From Hyalangium gracile (GTDB lineage Bacteria; Myxococcota; Myxococcia; Myxococcales; Myxococcaceae), in NCBI RefSeq assembly GCF_020103725.1, contig NZ_JAHXBG010000009.1, positions 124,001 through 188,000 on the forward strand: 64,000 nt of DNA. The letters are read 5' to 3'. How positions within the stretch are numbered: the first letter of the stretch is position 1; every line of letters starts with the position of its first letter. The notes below the pieces were generated by a model, which did no database searches, was not told the origin of the DNA, and saw only the letters and a list, made by a program, of their open reading frames with translations. Made by a program: the position numbers and the translations under genes. Below, piece by piece: positions 1 to 9,347 of this stretch.

Positions 1-474
1 GCCCGTGTGCTTCACCATCAGCCCGTTGAGGTAGGCCTTCAGGCGGAGGATCTCCTTGGCCTGGATGTCGATGTCCGTGGCCTGGCCCTGCGCCCCGCCC
101 AGCGGCTGGTGGATCATGATGCGCGCGTTCGGCAGCGCGTACCGCTTGCCCTTCGTCCCCGCCAGCAGCAGCAGCGCCGCCGCCGACGCCGCCTGCCCGA
201 TGCAGATCGTCGACACCGGACACTTCACGTACTGCATCGTGTCATAGATGGCCAGACCCGCCGTCACCACGCCGCCCGGTGAGTTGATGTAGATGTTGAT
301 GCCCTTGTCCGGGTCCTCGGACTCCAGGAAGAGCATCTGGGCGACGATGACGTTGGCCACCTCGTCATTGATGGGCGTGCCCAGCAGGATGATGCGGTCC
401 TTCAGCAGCCGGCTGTAGAGGTCGTACGCCCGCTCGCCGCGGTGCGTGGTCTCGATGACAAAGGGGACGTTCAT
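1..474 (-). CDS. clpP: ATP-dependent Clp protease proteolytic subunit ClpP (partial, C-terminus off window)
   Basis: Cytosolic serine protease that forms the proteolytic barrel of Clp and degrades unfolded substrates fed by a ClpX/ClpA-type ATPase. The 158 visible residues start at ATG 474. They show the oxyanion-region NSPGG (64-68), nucleophile Ser97 in GQAASAAA and the catalytic His122 in MIHQP. The third triad residue (Asp near 170) lies beyond the left edge. The family is about 195-205 residues, so roughly 40 are missing. The segment after the serine (AASAAA) differs from the more usual AASMGA, which may mark one of several ClpP paralogues. Family identity is clear; which paralogue is not. 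Confidence 0.95.
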   Translation of the reverse strand, partial: MNVPFVIETTHRGERAYDLYSRLLKDRIILLGTPINDEVANVIVAQMLFLESEDPDKGINIYINSPGGVVTAGLAIYDTMQYVKCPVSTICIGQAASAAALLLLAGTKGKRYALPNARIMIHQPLGGAQGQATDIDIQAKEILRLKAYLNGLMVKHTG

Positions 475-576
475 GGCTCCCCTACCCTAATCTCCCCCGC
501 CCCCGCACGCTCGCCTGTTCTTCACGGACCGTACGCTGCGATACGATCGGCCCCCCGCCCCTCGGGTGGGAGCCCC

Positions 577-1263
577 ATGGACGCCTCCGAAATCGACGCC
601 ATCCTGACCGCCACCCTGGCGGACCGGCAGCTCACCCGCTCCGAGCGCCGCGCCCTCCAGACCGTCCTCGAAGACAGGCGGGCAAGCGAGGCCGTGCTCG
701 CCCTGTTCCGCTCCCGCGCCTTCGCCCTGGCGAGGGACTCGGTGACCGACCCTCGCGCCCGCCAGGTCATCTCCTGGCTCGAGGAGACCGTCCAGGCCCT
801 GCTGCCCACCCGCCGAGTCCCCGATGCCTCGCGCATGGAGGCCCACTTCTCCCCCGGCGACGGGCCCCTGCGCGCCATCGTCAAGCTGATTGGCGAGGCG
901 CGCGGATCCATCAATGTATGTGTCTTCACGGTGACGGATGATCGCCTCACCCGCGCCCTCCTCGAGGCCCACCAGCGCGGCATCCGGGTGCGCGTGGTGA
1001 GCGACGACGACAAGTCGATCGACCCCGGCTCGGACATGGAGCGCCTGCGCGAGTCCGGCATCCCGGTCCGCCTGGACCGCGCCGAGGCCCACATGCACCA
1101 CAAGTTCGCCGTGTTCGACCGGCTGCGCCTGCTCACCGGCAGCTACAACTGGACGCGCTCGGCCGCCGACGTGAACCACGAGAACGTGCTCGTCTCGGAC
1201 GACCCGAGGCTCGTCCAGCCCTTCTGCCGGGCCTTCGACGACCTGTGGACCGCGCTGGAGTAG
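577..1263 (+). CDS. Phospholipase D-like domain protein, single HKD motif
   Basis: A 228-residue protein starting at ATG 577 with GGGAG just upstream. An N-terminal helical part (1-90) of unknown role precedes one PLD-type domain (about 95-225). The domain carries HHK (174-176) with Asp181 at the expected spacing and a downstream GSYNWT, the HxK(x)4D arrangement of the superfamily. Single-HKD members such as Nuc and mitochondrial PLD work as dimers and are often nucleases or phosphodiesterases acting on phospholipid or nucleic acid. No signal peptide is visible, so a cytosolic protein is inferred. Substrate cannot be read from the sequence. It diverges from clpP across about 100 bp. Confidence 0.8.
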   Translation: MDASEIDAILTATLADRQLTRSERRALQTVLEDRRASEAVLALFRSRAFALARDSVTDPRARQVISWLEETVQALLPTRRVPDASRMEAHFSPGDGPLRAIVKLIGEARGSINVCVFTVTDDRLTRALLEAHQRGIRVRVVSDDDKSIDPGSDMERLRESGIPVRLDRAEAHMHHKFAVFDRLRLLTGSYNWTRSAADVNHENVLVSDDPRLVQPFCRAFDDLWTALE

Positions 1264-1270
1264 GGCTCGC

Positions 1271-2752
1271 TCAGGGCAGCGGACGGAACGAGGTGAAGAA
1301 GCGCTCGGCCTCTCCTGGCGCCGCCAGCCGCTGGTCGTACTGCGCGCGCAGGATGTAGCCACGGTCCTCGCGCAGCCCGAACCAGTACTCCTCGCGAACC
1401 TCTCCGCGCGTCACCGCCGAGTCCCCCGAGAAGACCAGGTGACGCCCCGCGATGCCCGCCAGCTCTCGCGGCTCGTCGCTCCTGGCGGGATTGCGCTGCG
1501 CCCGGACCTGGGCGGCCAGCGCGCTCCGGATCTCCTCGAGCACCTGCTCCCGCTCCGCATCCGTCGTCGGTGGCGACTCCAGCTTCCAGGTCGTCACGCT
1601 GTAGTCGTGCTCCTCCCAGAGGCGCACCCCGTGCGTCTCCCCCTCCTGCCGTGAGCTCCGAGCAGGCCCATGCAGCGCCGTCCAGCGCGCGGGAGCCGCG
1701 TCCGGCATGAGGATGGAGAAGCCGGCTTTCGCGTCCTTGTACGAAGACCACTCGGGCGCTTTCGGAGTCCGGCCGCTGCCCACCGTCAGGATGCCCACGA
1801 GCACCAGGACGATGCCCATGAACCACAGGGAGAACAGCCCCAGGCTCGCCAGGATGGACGGCGGGTGCATGCGGACGCGCAGGTGCACCTCCTGCATGGT
1901 CCGGACGTATTGCTTGAGCCGGTTGTCGCCCTTGACCGCGTTGGAGATCAGCTCGCCCACCGCCGTGTACAGGGAGCGCAGCGAGGACTCGTCCATCTCC
2001 AAAGGCTCGCGGTCCACCTCGGGGCTGGAGGCGCGCAGCTCCTTCACGATGCGCAGCACCTTCCACTGCCGGGGCAGGGAGATGAGCAGCAGCCCGGCCA
2101 TGATGCCCAGCGCCCACGTCCCCAGCAGGAGCGCCAGCCCCAGCATGCCCAGCGCCGCGAAGAAGGTGAACGCGAGCTCCAGGAAGCGGTTGCGGCTGAA
2201 GATCAACAGCTGGAAGAGCTTGCCTCCGTCCAGCGGAGACATCGGCAGCATGTTGAAGGCGTTGAGGAGCAGCATGATGAGCCCCAGGTGCGCCAGCAGG
2301 TGAGACGGCTCGAAGGCGCTCCTCACCAGCAGGAAGGTCCCCACCACGAGGCCCGGCACCGGGCCCATCATCAGCACCAGCGCCTCCTTCCAGGCCTTCG
2401 CGCTCGCGTTCCGGCCGGAGACCGCCGCGCCAAAGAAGGGGACGAAGAACATCTGCACGTCCTGGAAGCCGAACAGCTTCATCCCCGCCCAGTGCCCCAT
2501 CTCATGGAAGAGCAGCACGCCGATCAGCAGCGCCACGCCCTTCCAGCCCTGGTCCCCCTGCTTCGCCGCCAGGGCGAACAGCCCGATCGTCACCACCAGG
2601 AGCAGGATGCTCTGCCGGGAGCGCTGCGGGGAGAGGAAGCCCGAGCGCACCGCCGCGTACTCGCTCTCGGCCGCATCCACGGCGGCGACGGGGGGAGCCC
2701 CCTCTGGCGGAGCGGTCGGGGCTGGACGGGGGGCTTGGAGCGCGGCGGACAT
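1271..2752 (-). CDS. Site-2 protease family (M50) membrane metalloprotease
   Basis: A 493-residue polytopic membrane protein. A disordered Pro/Ala-rich N-terminus (1-35) leads to membrane segments from about residue 48. The zinc site HEMGH is at 83-87 and the third ligand motif LDGG is at 174-177 within a hydrophobic helix (preceded by NMLPMSP), as in S2P/SREBP-type proteases. A further membrane helix near 295-320 is followed by a soluble C-terminal domain (about 335-493) with no motif I recognise. Start ATG 2752 has GAGGAG six bases upstream. It lies 16 bp downstream of the molybdoenzyme large subunit on the same strand and may be co-transcribed. The natural substrate is unknown. Confidence 0.85.
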   Translation of the reverse strand: MSAALQAPRPAPTAPPEGAPPVAAVDAAESEYAAVRSGFLSPQRSRQSILLLVVTIGLFALAAKQGDQGWKGVALLIGVLLFHEMGHWAGMKLFGFQDVQMFFVPFFGAAVSGRNASAKAWKEALVLMMGPVPGLVVGTFLLVRSAFEPSHLLAHLGLIMLLLNAFNMLPMSPLDGGKLFQLLIFSRNRFLELAFTFFAALGMLGLALLLGTWALGIMAGLLLISLPRQWKVLRIVKELRASSPEVDREPLEMDESSLRSLYTAVGELISNAVKGDNRLKQYVRTMQEVHLRVRMHPPSILASLGLFSLWFMGIVLVLVGILTVGSGRTPKAPEWSSYKDAKAGFSILMPDAAPARWTALHGPARSSRQEGETHGVRLWEEHDYSVTTWKLESPPTTDAEREQVLEEIRSALAAQVRAQRNPARSDEPRELAGIAGRHLVFSGDSAVTRGEVREEYWFGLREDRGYILRAQYDQRLAAPGEAERFFTSFRPLP

Positions 2753-2768
2753 CGTCTCTCCTCACTGC

Positions 2769-4955
2769 CTACGTGGCCGGGACAAGGGTGAGCGGCAGGT
2801 CCCGCAGCCGCTTCCCCGTGGCGGCGAAGACGGCGTTGGCCACCGCGGGCGCGATCACCGGCACGCCTGGCTCACCGATGCCCGTGGGCGGCGCCTCGTT
2901 GTGGCGGATGTGGCACTCGATCCTCGGGCTCTCGTGCATGCGGATGAGCTCGAAGTCGTGGAAGTTGCCCTGCTGCACACGCCCCTTCTCCAGCGTGATG
3001 TGATGCTTCAGCGCCGAGGACAGGCCGAACACCGCGGCCCCCTCGAGCTGGGCCTCCACCAGGTTCGGGTTGATGACGCGTCCGCAGTCGGCCGCCATGA
3101 CGATGCGGTGCACCCGGATCGTCCCGTCCTCCACCGACACCTCCGCCACCGCCGCCGCGTAGCTGCCGAAGCTCTTGTGCACGGCCACGCCCCGGAAGCG
3201 GCCCTCGGGGAGCGGCGTCCCCCAGCCGGCCTTCTCGGCCGCGAGCTCCAGCACCCACCGGTGCCGGTGCTCGTACTTGAGCAGCTCGCGGCGGAAGGCC
3301 ACCGGGTCCTGTCCCGCCGCGTGCGCGGCCTCGTCCACGAAGCTCTCGGTGGCGAACGCCGTGTGCGAGTGGCCCACGCTGCGCCAGAACAGCACGGGCA
3401 CTCCCGTCTCGTGGCGGATGAAGTCCACCGCCACGTTGGGAATGCGATACGGCAGGGTGTCGATGCCCTCGAAGGCGGTGTCGTCCTTCGACGCGAGCAA
3501 GGGCACCGCCACTCCCGCCGTCAGCGCCCTCATGAAGCCTGGAGCCCCAGCGAACATGGTGTGCACCCACTCCTTGCCCACGTCGCCGAGGATGGACTGC
3601 GTCACCACCGTGTGCTTCCACGCCACCAGACGCCCGTGCGCATCCAGCGCCCCCTGCACCCTGTGGGTCGCCGCTGGCCGGTAGGGCGAGTGCCGCATGT
3701 CATCCTCGCGGCTCCAGATGACCTTCACCGGCTTGCCCACCGCCCGGGAAACCTCCACGGCCTCGAGGGCATACTCCTGCGAGAGCCGCCGGCCGAAGCC
3801 GCCACCAATCCACGTCTGATGGACGATGACGTCCTCACCGGCACAGCCGAGCAGCTTCTTCACCTGCGCGTGCAGCATGCCCGGGCTCTGCGTCGGAGCC
3901 CACACCTCGCACTTCGCGTCGGTGACGTGCGCGGTGGCGTTCTGGGGCTCCAGCGGCGCGTGGGCCACGAAGGGGGCGGTGTACTCGGCCTCGAGCACGC
4001 GGGCGGCCCTTCCGAACTCGGCCTCCGCATCGCCCGTCGAGTGCACGCGCTTGCCGCCTCCCTCTCGGGCCAGCTTGCGGTGCGTCTCCAGCATCGCCGC
4101 CGTGGAGAAGGTGGCCAGCGGTCCCTCGTCCCAGTCCACCTTCACCCGGGCCGCCGCCTGCCGCGCGTGCCAGTACGTCTTGCCCACCACCGCCACGCCC
4201 GAGGAGATGGGCACCACCTGCTCCACCCCGGACATGGCCTTCGCTGCGGCCGCGTCGAAGGACTTCACCTGGCCGCCGGGCACCGGGCAGCGCACCACCA
4301 CCGCCACTCGCGCCTCCGGCACCTGCACGTCGATGCCGAAGACGGCCGAGCCGTCCACCTTCGAGGCGGAGTCGATGCGCGGCACCGGCTTGCCGATGAC
4401 GCGGAAGTCCCGAGTCCTCAAGGTGACGTCGGGGACCGACAGGCGCGCGGCGGCCTCGGCGAACTGCCCGAAGCGCCCGGAGCGCTTCGTCGGCGGGTGG
4501 TGGATGGCGCCCTCCTCCGCCACGCACTCCGACTTCGGCACGCCCCAGCTGCGCGACGCCGCCTCCAGCATCATCTCTCGCGCGGTGGCGCCCGCCATGC
4601 GGTAGGGCTCCCAGCTCGTCGGCGTGGACATGCTCCCGCCCGTCACCTGGAAGCCGAGGACCGGGTGGTCGTAGCGCCGATCCGCCGGGGAGAACTCCAC
4701 CACCATCTTCGCCGGATCGATGCCCAGCTCCTCGGCGATGAGCTGCGCGTGAGAGGTCGCCACGCCCTGCCCCATCTCCACCGGGCGCAGGATGAAGGTG
4801 ACGACATCCTCCGAGGTGATGCGCAGGAAGGCGTTGGGCGCGAAGACCTGGGGCGCGGTGGCCGCCTGCGCCGAGGGCAGGGACACCTCGACGAGCAGTC
4901 CGCCTCCAATGGCCAGCCCCGCCTTGAGCAACGCGCGCCGCGAGAGCGTCGTCAT
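2769..4955 (-). CDS. Xanthine dehydrogenase-family molybdopterin-binding subunit (isoquinoline 1-oxidoreductase beta type)
   Basis: A 728-residue catalytic subunit of a molybdenum hydroxylase. It begins [11 protein letters not shown], a twin-arginine signal (Arg6-Arg7) followed by a hydrophobic stretch ending near AQA, so export by Tat to the periplasm is expected. Molybdopterin-binding signatures are present: GGGFGRR in the middle, CGRVINP, and near the end GEPGVP, whose Glu is the general base in the family. The start at 4955 overlaps the stop of the 2Fe-2S gene (TGATG). The reading frame stays open upstream to 5345, but that part is antisense-like to the 2Fe-2S gene frame and has no RBS. 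Members oxidise N-heterocycles or aldehydes; the substrate here is unknown. Confidence 0.9.
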   Translation of the reverse strand: MTTLSRRALLKAGLAIGGGLLVEVSLPSAQAATAPQVFAPNAFLRITSEDVVTFILRPVEMGQGVATSHAQLIAEELGIDPAKMVVEFSPADRRYDHPVLGFQVTGGSMSTPTSWEPYRMAGATAREMMLEAASRSWGVPKSECVAEEGAIHHPPTKRSGRFGQFAEAAARLSVPDVTLRTRDFRVIGKPVPRIDSASKVDGSAVFGIDVQVPEARVAVVVRCPVPGGQVKSFDAAAAKAMSGVEQVVPISSGVAVVGKTYWHARQAAARVKVDWDEGPLATFSTAAMLETHRKLAREGGGKRVHSTGDAEAEFGRAARVLEAEYTAPFVAHAPLEPQNATAHVTDAKCEVWAPTQSPGMLHAQVKKLLGCAGEDVIVHQTWIGGGFGRRLSQEYALEAVEVSRAVGKPVKVIWSREDDMRHSPYRPAATHRVQGALDAHGRLVAWKHTVVTQSILGDVGKEWVHTMFAGAPGFMRALTAGVAVPLLASKDDTAFEGIDTLPYRIPNVAVDFIRHETGVPVLFWRSVGHSHTAFATESFVDEAAHAAGQDPVAFRRELLKYEHRHRWVLELAAEKAGWGTPLPEGRFRGVAVHKSFGSYAAAVAEVSVEDGTIRVHRIVMAADCGRVINPNLVEAQLEGAAVFGLSSALKHHITLEKGRVQQGNFHDFELIRMHESPRIECHIRHNEAPPTGIGEPGVPVIAPAVANAVFAATGKRLRDLPLTLVPAT

Positions 4956-5470
4956 CAGGGCTCCTCTTTCGCCTGGGCCACGCCGATGGCCGCCTTGAGG
5001 TCCACGCGCTCCTGCTTCGCCAGCTCGGAGGCGCGGTGGATGGCGGCGCGGATGCGCGGATAGGTGCCGCAGCGGCAGAGGTTGCCGGCCATCACCGCGT
5101 CGATGTCCTCGTCCGTGGGCTCCGGCTGAGCCGCCAGCAGCGCCGAGGCCGACATGATCTGCCCGGACTGGCAGTAGCCGCACTGCGGCACGGAGAGCTC
5201 CGTCCAGGCCCGCTGACAGGGGTGCCTCACTCCGCCCTGGGCCAGCCCCTCGATGGTGGTGATGCGCTGGCCGACGAGGGTGCCCACGGGCATCACGCAG
5301 GCCCGGGTGGCGATGCCATCCACATGCACCGTGCACGCGCCACACAGCGCCGCGCCGCAGCCGAACTTCGTCCCGGTCATCCCCAGCACTTCACGCAGGG
5401 CCCACAGGAGCGGCATGTCCTCTGGGACGTCGAGCTCCCGCTCGACACCGTTGATCACGAGCTTCACCAT
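4955..5470 (-). CDS. (2Fe-2S)-binding subunit of molybdenum hydroxylase (isoquinoline 1-oxidoreductase alpha type)
   Basis: A 171-residue electron-transfer subunit. The N-terminal plant-type ferredoxin fold has [15 protein letters not shown]. The C-terminal helical domain has CGYCQSG and CRCGTY. Together these hold the two 2Fe-2S clusters of the xanthine oxidase family. No FAD subunit is encoded nearby, as in IorAB-type enzymes, so electrons probably pass to the cytochrome encoded just upstream. There is no signal peptide; it would be carried out by its Tat-tagged partner. Start ATG 5470; the gene ends in a one-base overlap with the catalytic subunit. Confidence 0.93.
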   Translation of the reverse strand: MVKLVINGVERELDVPEDMPLLWALREVLGMTGTKFGCGAALCGACTVHVDGIATRACVMPVGTLVGQRITTIEGLAQGGVRHPCQRAWTELSVPQCGYCQSGQIMSASALLAAQPEPTDEDIDAVMAGNLCRCGTYPRIRAAIHRASELAKQERVDLKAAIGVAQAKEEP

Positions 5471-5485
5471 GGCTTCAGGTCCTCG

Positions 5486-6061
5486 CTACCTGGACGCGGG
5501 CGGCGGCGTCTGCGCACTGCTGGGGGGCGTACTCCGCGGGCAGGGGGCGCCCGCGGCCAGCCAGGCATCCACGCGCTGGATGAACTCCGCATGAGAGAGC
5601 GGCGGCACGGTCCGCCCCTCGCCCGGCGAGAAGCCCCACTTCACGATGGCGTCCTCGGCCATGTGGGTGCGCAGCTGGGCGAGCGTGCGGTTGCCGTTGG
5701 CCCCGGGGTCCTTGAGCTGCTCGCAGAGCTGCTGGGGCGTGCGCTTCTCGAAGACCATGGGCAGGCGCGCGGAGGGCATGTGCCAGTGGGGAGCGCCGGG
5801 CGGCATGTTGGCTCCGGGCACCGCCTTGGCGGGGTGGCACGTGGTGCAGGCGTGCCCCAGCTTCTCGATGTTCCGGCTGACGTTCTGCTTGTGGACCACC
5901 GGCTTGTCCTTCTGGAGAGGACGGTCCCCTGCCGGGTGGCAGTTCATGCAGCGCGGGTGCAGCAACACCCTGGCCACATCGTCGAACGGGTGGCTCTCCG
6001 TCCCGGCGGTCGCCGGGGCCTGAGCCAGGGTGAGCAGCACCAGCGCGGAGGACAGCAGCAT
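5486..6061 (-). CDS. Periplasmic c-type cytochrome with two CxxCH heme motifs, partner of the molybdoenzyme
   Basis: A 191-residue exported cytochrome. A signal peptide (about 1-19, hydrophobic, ending ATAG) is followed by heme motifs CMNCH (38-42) and CTTCH (72-76), with several nearby His/Met residues that could be axial ligands. The C-terminal 30 residues are Pro/Ser-rich. It is the first gene of the molybdoenzyme operon and lies 15 bp upstream of the 2Fe-2S subunit, so it most likely accepts its electrons and delivers them to the respiratory chain. Start ATG 6061 follows GAGAGG. The 84-bp divergent gap to the lipoprotein at 6146 must carry the promoter. Confidence 0.85.
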   Translation of the reverse strand: MLLSSALVLLTLAQAPATAGTESHPFDDVARVLLHPRCMNCHPAGDRPLQKDKPVVHKQNVSRNIEKLGHACTTCHPAKAVPGANMPPGAPHWHMPSARLPMVFEKRTPQQLCEQLKDPGANGNRTLAQLRTHMAEDAIVKWGFSPGEGRTVPPLSHAEFIQRVDAWLAAGAPCPRSTPPSSAQTPPPASR

Positions 6062-6145
6062 CCACCTCTCTATATCAGCGCCGGCCGTTCGGGAGTATGG
6101 AGGGAGCGTTTGGGGTAGAGTGCGCCCCGTCGGAGGAGAGACCGC

Positions 6146-6571
6146 ATGTCACGCGCAGTCCTGATCGCAGCCCTGGGCTTCTCGTTGTTCGCAGGCTGTG
6201 GCGGACCCAAGAGCAGTCCCGAGGGGACGGTGAAGTCCTTCTACTCCACCATCGAGTCCCAGGACTGGTTGGATCTGGCCGAGATGGTCGACGCGGACAG
6301 CCTGTCGAAGTCCGGCGGCCCTCAGCGCGTCGCGGCCTTCTACTACAGCATCTTCCAGGACGTCCGGGACATCGACCTCACCATCGAGGAGGCGCTCGTG
6401 CAGGTCCCGAACCAGCAGGCGGCGGTGAAGTTCAAGTGCACCGCCACCTTCCGCGCGCTCGGCGAGATGCCGTACGACCGCGACTGCTCGGACATCCTCC
6501 CCCTGAGGTGGCGAGACGGGAAGTGGTACATCGTGGTGCCCGGCACCGGCGGACTGCGGCCCTCGCTCTAG
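6146..6571 (+). CDS. Small lipoprotein with NTF2/DUF4878-like fold
   Basis: A 141-residue lipoprotein. The signal sequence ends in LFAGC, placing the lipidated Cys near residue 18. The mature part begins a helix with GTVKSFYSTIESQDW and ends in a strand containing WRDGKWYIV, the pattern of small cone-shaped NTF2-like domains such as DUF4878. Two Cys (KCTATF, RDCSD) may form a disulfide. The start ATG 6146 has GGAGGAG eight bases upstream. No enzymatic residues are evident. It diverges from the cytochrome gene and converges on fumC. Confidence 0.75.
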   Translation: MSRAVLIAALGFSLFAGCGGPKSSPEGTVKSFYSTIESQDWLDLAEMVDADSLSKSGGPQRVAAFYYSIFQDVRDIDLTIEEALVQVPNQQAAVKFKCTATFRALGEMPYDRDCSDILPLRWRDGKWYIVVPGTGGLRPSL

Positions 6572-6583
6572 CAGGGCCGCCGC

Positions 6584-7981
6584 CTACAGGTTGCCGATCA
6601 TCTTCTCCGGGCGGACCCACTGGTCGAACTGCTCGGCCGTCAGCAGGCCGAGCTCCACCGCCACCTCCTTCAGCGTCTTGCCCTCCTTGTGGGCCTTCTT
6701 CGCGATCTTCGCCGCGTTGTCGTAGCCGATGTGCGGATTGAGCGCGGTGACGAGCATCAGCGAGCGCTCCAGGTTCTCCTTCAGCCGCGCCCGGTTCGGC
6801 TCGATGCCCACCGCGCAGTGCAGCCGGAAGCTGCGCATCCCATCCGCCAGCAGCCGGCAGCTCTGCAGGAAGTTGTGGATGATGAGCGGCTTGAAGACGT
6901 TCAGCTCGAAGTTGCCCGAGGCCCCGCCCAGGCCGATGGCCACGTCGTTGCCCATCACCTGGGCGCACAGCATCGTCATCGCCTCGGACTGCGTCGGGTT
7001 CACCTTGCCCGGCATGATGGAGCTGCCCGGCTCGTTCTCCGGGATGGTGATTTCGCCAATCCCCGAGCGCGGCCCCGAGGCCAGCCACCGCACGTCGTTG
7101 GCGATCTTGAACATCACCGCCGCCAGGCCCTTGAGCGCCCCGTGGGCCTGCACCAGCGCGTCATTGGCCGCCAGCGCCTCGAACTTGTTGGGCGCCGTCA
7201 CGAAGGGCTGCCCCGTCAGCCGGGCAATCTCCTGCGCCACCCGCTCGGCGTAGCCCCTGGGCGCGTTGAGCCCCGTGCCCACCGCGGTGCCGCCCAGCGC
7301 CAGCTCGAGCAGGTGCGGCAGCGTGCGCTCGAGGTGGCCGCGCGCGTGCTCCAGCTGCGCCACATACCCGCTGAACTCCTGGCCCAGCGTCAGCGGCGTG
7401 GCGTCCTGCAGGTGCGTGCGGCCCACCTTCACGATGTCCTGGAAGTCCCGTGACTTCTTCGCCAGCACGTCGCGCAGCTCGGCGAGCTCGGGGAGCACGT
7501 CGCCCACCACCGCCCGCACCGCCGCCACGCTCATCGCCGTGGGGAACACGTCGTTGGAGCTCTGCCCCTTGTTCACGTCGTCGTTCGGGTGCACCCGGCG
7601 GCCCTCGCCCCGCTCGCCGCCGAGCAGCTCCGAGGCGCGGTTGGCCAGCACCTCGTTGCAGTTCATGTTCGTCTGCGTGCCGCTGCCCGTCTGCCACACC
7701 AGCAGCGGGAACTCCTCGTCGTGCTGGCCGGCGAGCACCTCGTCCGCCGCCTTCACGATGGCCTCGCCCTTCTGCTTGTCGAGCGTGCCGTTCTCCATGT
7801 TCACCAGGGCCGCCGCCTTCTTCACCAGCACCAGCGCGCGCACGAGCGCCGGCGGCATCCGCTCGGTGGAGATGGCGAAGTTCTGGCGGCTGCGCTGCGT
7901 CTGCGCGCCCCAGAGGCGATCTGCCGGCACCTCGATGGGGCCGAAGGTGTCCTTCTCGATACGAACGTTCTTCGTGCTCAC
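6584..7981 (-). CDS. fumC: Class II fumarate hydratase FumC
   Basis: A 465-residue cytosolic enzyme of the TCA cycle that interconverts fumarate and L-malate. The fumarase/aspartase signature [11 protein letters not shown] is near 317-327, and GSGTQTNMN and [12 protein letters not shown] mark the other two active-site regions. The length matches class II fumarases. The start is GTG 7981, with AGGAGG about 12 bases upstream. Malate made here feeds the same pool as the malate synthase encoded about 2 kb away. Confidence 0.97.
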   Translation of the reverse strand: MSTKNVRIEKDTFGPIEVPADRLWGAQTQRSRQNFAISTERMPPALVRALVLVKKAAALVNMENGTLDKQKGEAIVKAADEVLAGQHDEEFPLLVWQTGSGTQTNMNCNEVLANRASELLGGERGEGRRVHPNDDVNKGQSSNDVFPTAMSVAAVRAVVGDVLPELAELRDVLAKKSRDFQDIVKVGRTHLQDATPLTLGQEFSGYVAQLEHARGHLERTLPHLLELALGGTAVGTGLNAPRGYAERVAQEIARLTGQPFVTAPNKFEALAANDALVQAHGALKGLAAVMFKIANDVRWLASGPRSGIGEITIPENEPGSSIMPGKVNPTQSEAMTMLCAQVMGNDVAIGLGGASGNFELNVFKPLIIHNFLQSCRLLADGMRSFRLHCAVGIEPNRARLKENLERSLMLVTALNPHIGYDNAAKIAKKAHKEGKTLKEVAVELGLLTAEQFDQWVRPEKMIGNL

Positions 7982-8100
7982 GGGTCAGCCTCCTGGGCCC
8001 GGCCCGTATCACGGAAGGCGCCCTGCCGCCGCGCGCTCCGGCCTCGCGCGAGAATGAGCGTCCAGCCGTGAACCCTGCCCTGGGACTGTCGTGAGCCTTC

Positions 8101-8667
8101 CTACCGCTTCCAGAGCGCGCCCAGCTCCAGCGTGATTCCCCCGAAGGGCTCGGCTCGCACCCGCTGGGAGCCCTCGTGCACGTCCAGCAGCGCCCAGGCC
8201 CCCTCCTCGTAGCGGTAGACCTCCAGCGTCCTCAGGTCCGGGTCCATCAGCCACACGTGCTTCACCCCCACCCGCGCATAGGCCAGCATCTTGAGGCCCC
8301 GATCGAGCGCCACCGTCTCTGGCGAGAGCACCTCGCAGACCCAGTCGGGAGCGAGCGTCATCACCGTCACGTCCGGCAGCTCCGGCACCCGCTCGCGGCG
8401 CCACCCCGCCAGCTCCGGCACGAGGAGCTCTCCGCTGAGGTGCAGCTCCGGCGAGAAGAGCAGCAGCCAGCTGCCGGCCCCGCCCCGCCGCTTCACGAGA
8501 GCACCCGACAGCCTGGCCAGCAGCACGGAGGCCGCCAGCGTCTGCACCATGCGCGGCCGGGGGCTGTCCACCAGTTCGCCGCCCAGGATCTCCGCCACCA
8601 CGTTGGAGGGGAAGGCGCCCAGGGCCGGGGACCTCTCTGGGAACGACAATGCAGGGCGAGCAGGCAT
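8101..8667 (-). CDS. Uma2 family (DUF820) restriction-endonuclease-fold protein
   Basis: About 188 residues with the Uma2/DUF820 core. PDWVCEVLSP holds an Asp and Glu of a PD-(D/E)xK-like site, followed by YARVGVKHVWLMDPD and LEVYRYEEGAW. Such proteins are numerous in myxobacteria and cyanobacteria, and their function is mostly unknown. I choose ATG 8667 (MPARPALSF); a GTG at 8682 would add five residues, and neither has a strong ribosome site. It lies downstream of the PspC gene in the same direction with a 56-bp gap. Confidence 0.82.
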   Translation of the reverse strand: MPARPALSFPERSPALGAFPSNVVAEILGGELVDSPRPRMVQTLAASVLLARLSGALVKRRGGAGSWLLLFSPELHLSGELLVPELAGWRRERVPELPDVTVMTLAPDWVCEVLSPETVALDRGLKMLAYARVGVKHVWLMDPDLRTLEVYRYEEGAWALLDVHEGSQRVRAEPFGGITLELGALWKR

Positions 8668-8723
8668 GGCTACAGCATGCACCCTACCTGTTGCATTCTC
8701 AAGAGCGGAGGAGACCTTTCAGG

Positions 8724-9083
8724 TCAGACCCGGCGTTCCACCTTGGGCTCGCCCGAGCCCTCCGCCGGCCCCACCATCCAGTCCACCACCCGCTGGATTG
8801 GCGCCTTGCCGATCGCCGACGGAGGCGTGAAGGCCCACAGCAGCAGGTACACCATCAAAGGAGTTCCCCCGAACACCGCCAGCAGGATGACGAACGCCAC
8901 GCGCACCAGCGCCACGTCCAACCCGAAGTGGCGGCTGAGCGCCAGGCACACGCCCAGGAGCTTCCGTCCCTCGCCTCCGCGGTGCATCACCGCGCCCGGC
9001 TGCACCGCCCGGCAGTGAGGGCACCGCGTCGCCTCATCCCTCAGCTCCATGGCGCAGGCCGCGCAGCGTTTCGTGGAGTCCAT
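8724..9083 (-). CDS. Zinc-ribbon plus PspC domain membrane protein
   Basis: A 119-residue protein with an N-terminal zinc ribbon (CAACAMEL then CPHC, two CxxC pairs) and then a PspC domain: RKLLGVCLALSRHFGLDV leading into a long hydrophobic helix ending LLLWAF. PspC proteins sit in the inner membrane and act in envelope-stress responses. ATG 9083 (MDSTKR) is preferred over the GTG at 9104 because AAAGGA lies eight bases before it. The zinc-ribbon fusion is common in Gram-positive and delta-proteobacterial relatives. No other psp gene is nearby. Confidence 0.85.
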   Translation of the reverse strand: MDSTKRCAACAMELRDEATRCPHCRAVQPGAVMHRGGEGRKLLGVCLALSRHFGLDVALVRVAFVILLAVFGGTPLMVYLLLWAFTPPSAIGKAPIQRVVDWMVGPAEGSGEPKVERRV

Positions 9084-9347
9084 GACGCCCGTCCTTTCGT
9101 ACACGCCCGGGGTGCCTTGTCGATCCCGGGCCTCAGTCCTACCTACGCAGGCCTGCCGGAGACGATTGCGCCCGGACTCCCGGTGAAGATTGTTTGGCAG
9201 TCCGCTGATTTACAACTTATCAATCCCAGGTGTTGACGGGCTTACAAGCAACCAGGCCTCTTTTTCACAGCCCCTTCCTTCCCTCTCGGGTATGGACAAT
9301 TTCTCTGCCATAGGCCATTTTACAACGCGACACGTCAAGGAGGCGTC

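Noticed and set aside
4956-5345. Upstream extension of the molybdopterin subunit into the 2Fe-2S gene
   Set aside because: The Tat signal MTTLSRR begins at 4955 directly after the 2Fe-2S stop; the extension lacks motifs and overlaps a well-supported gene.
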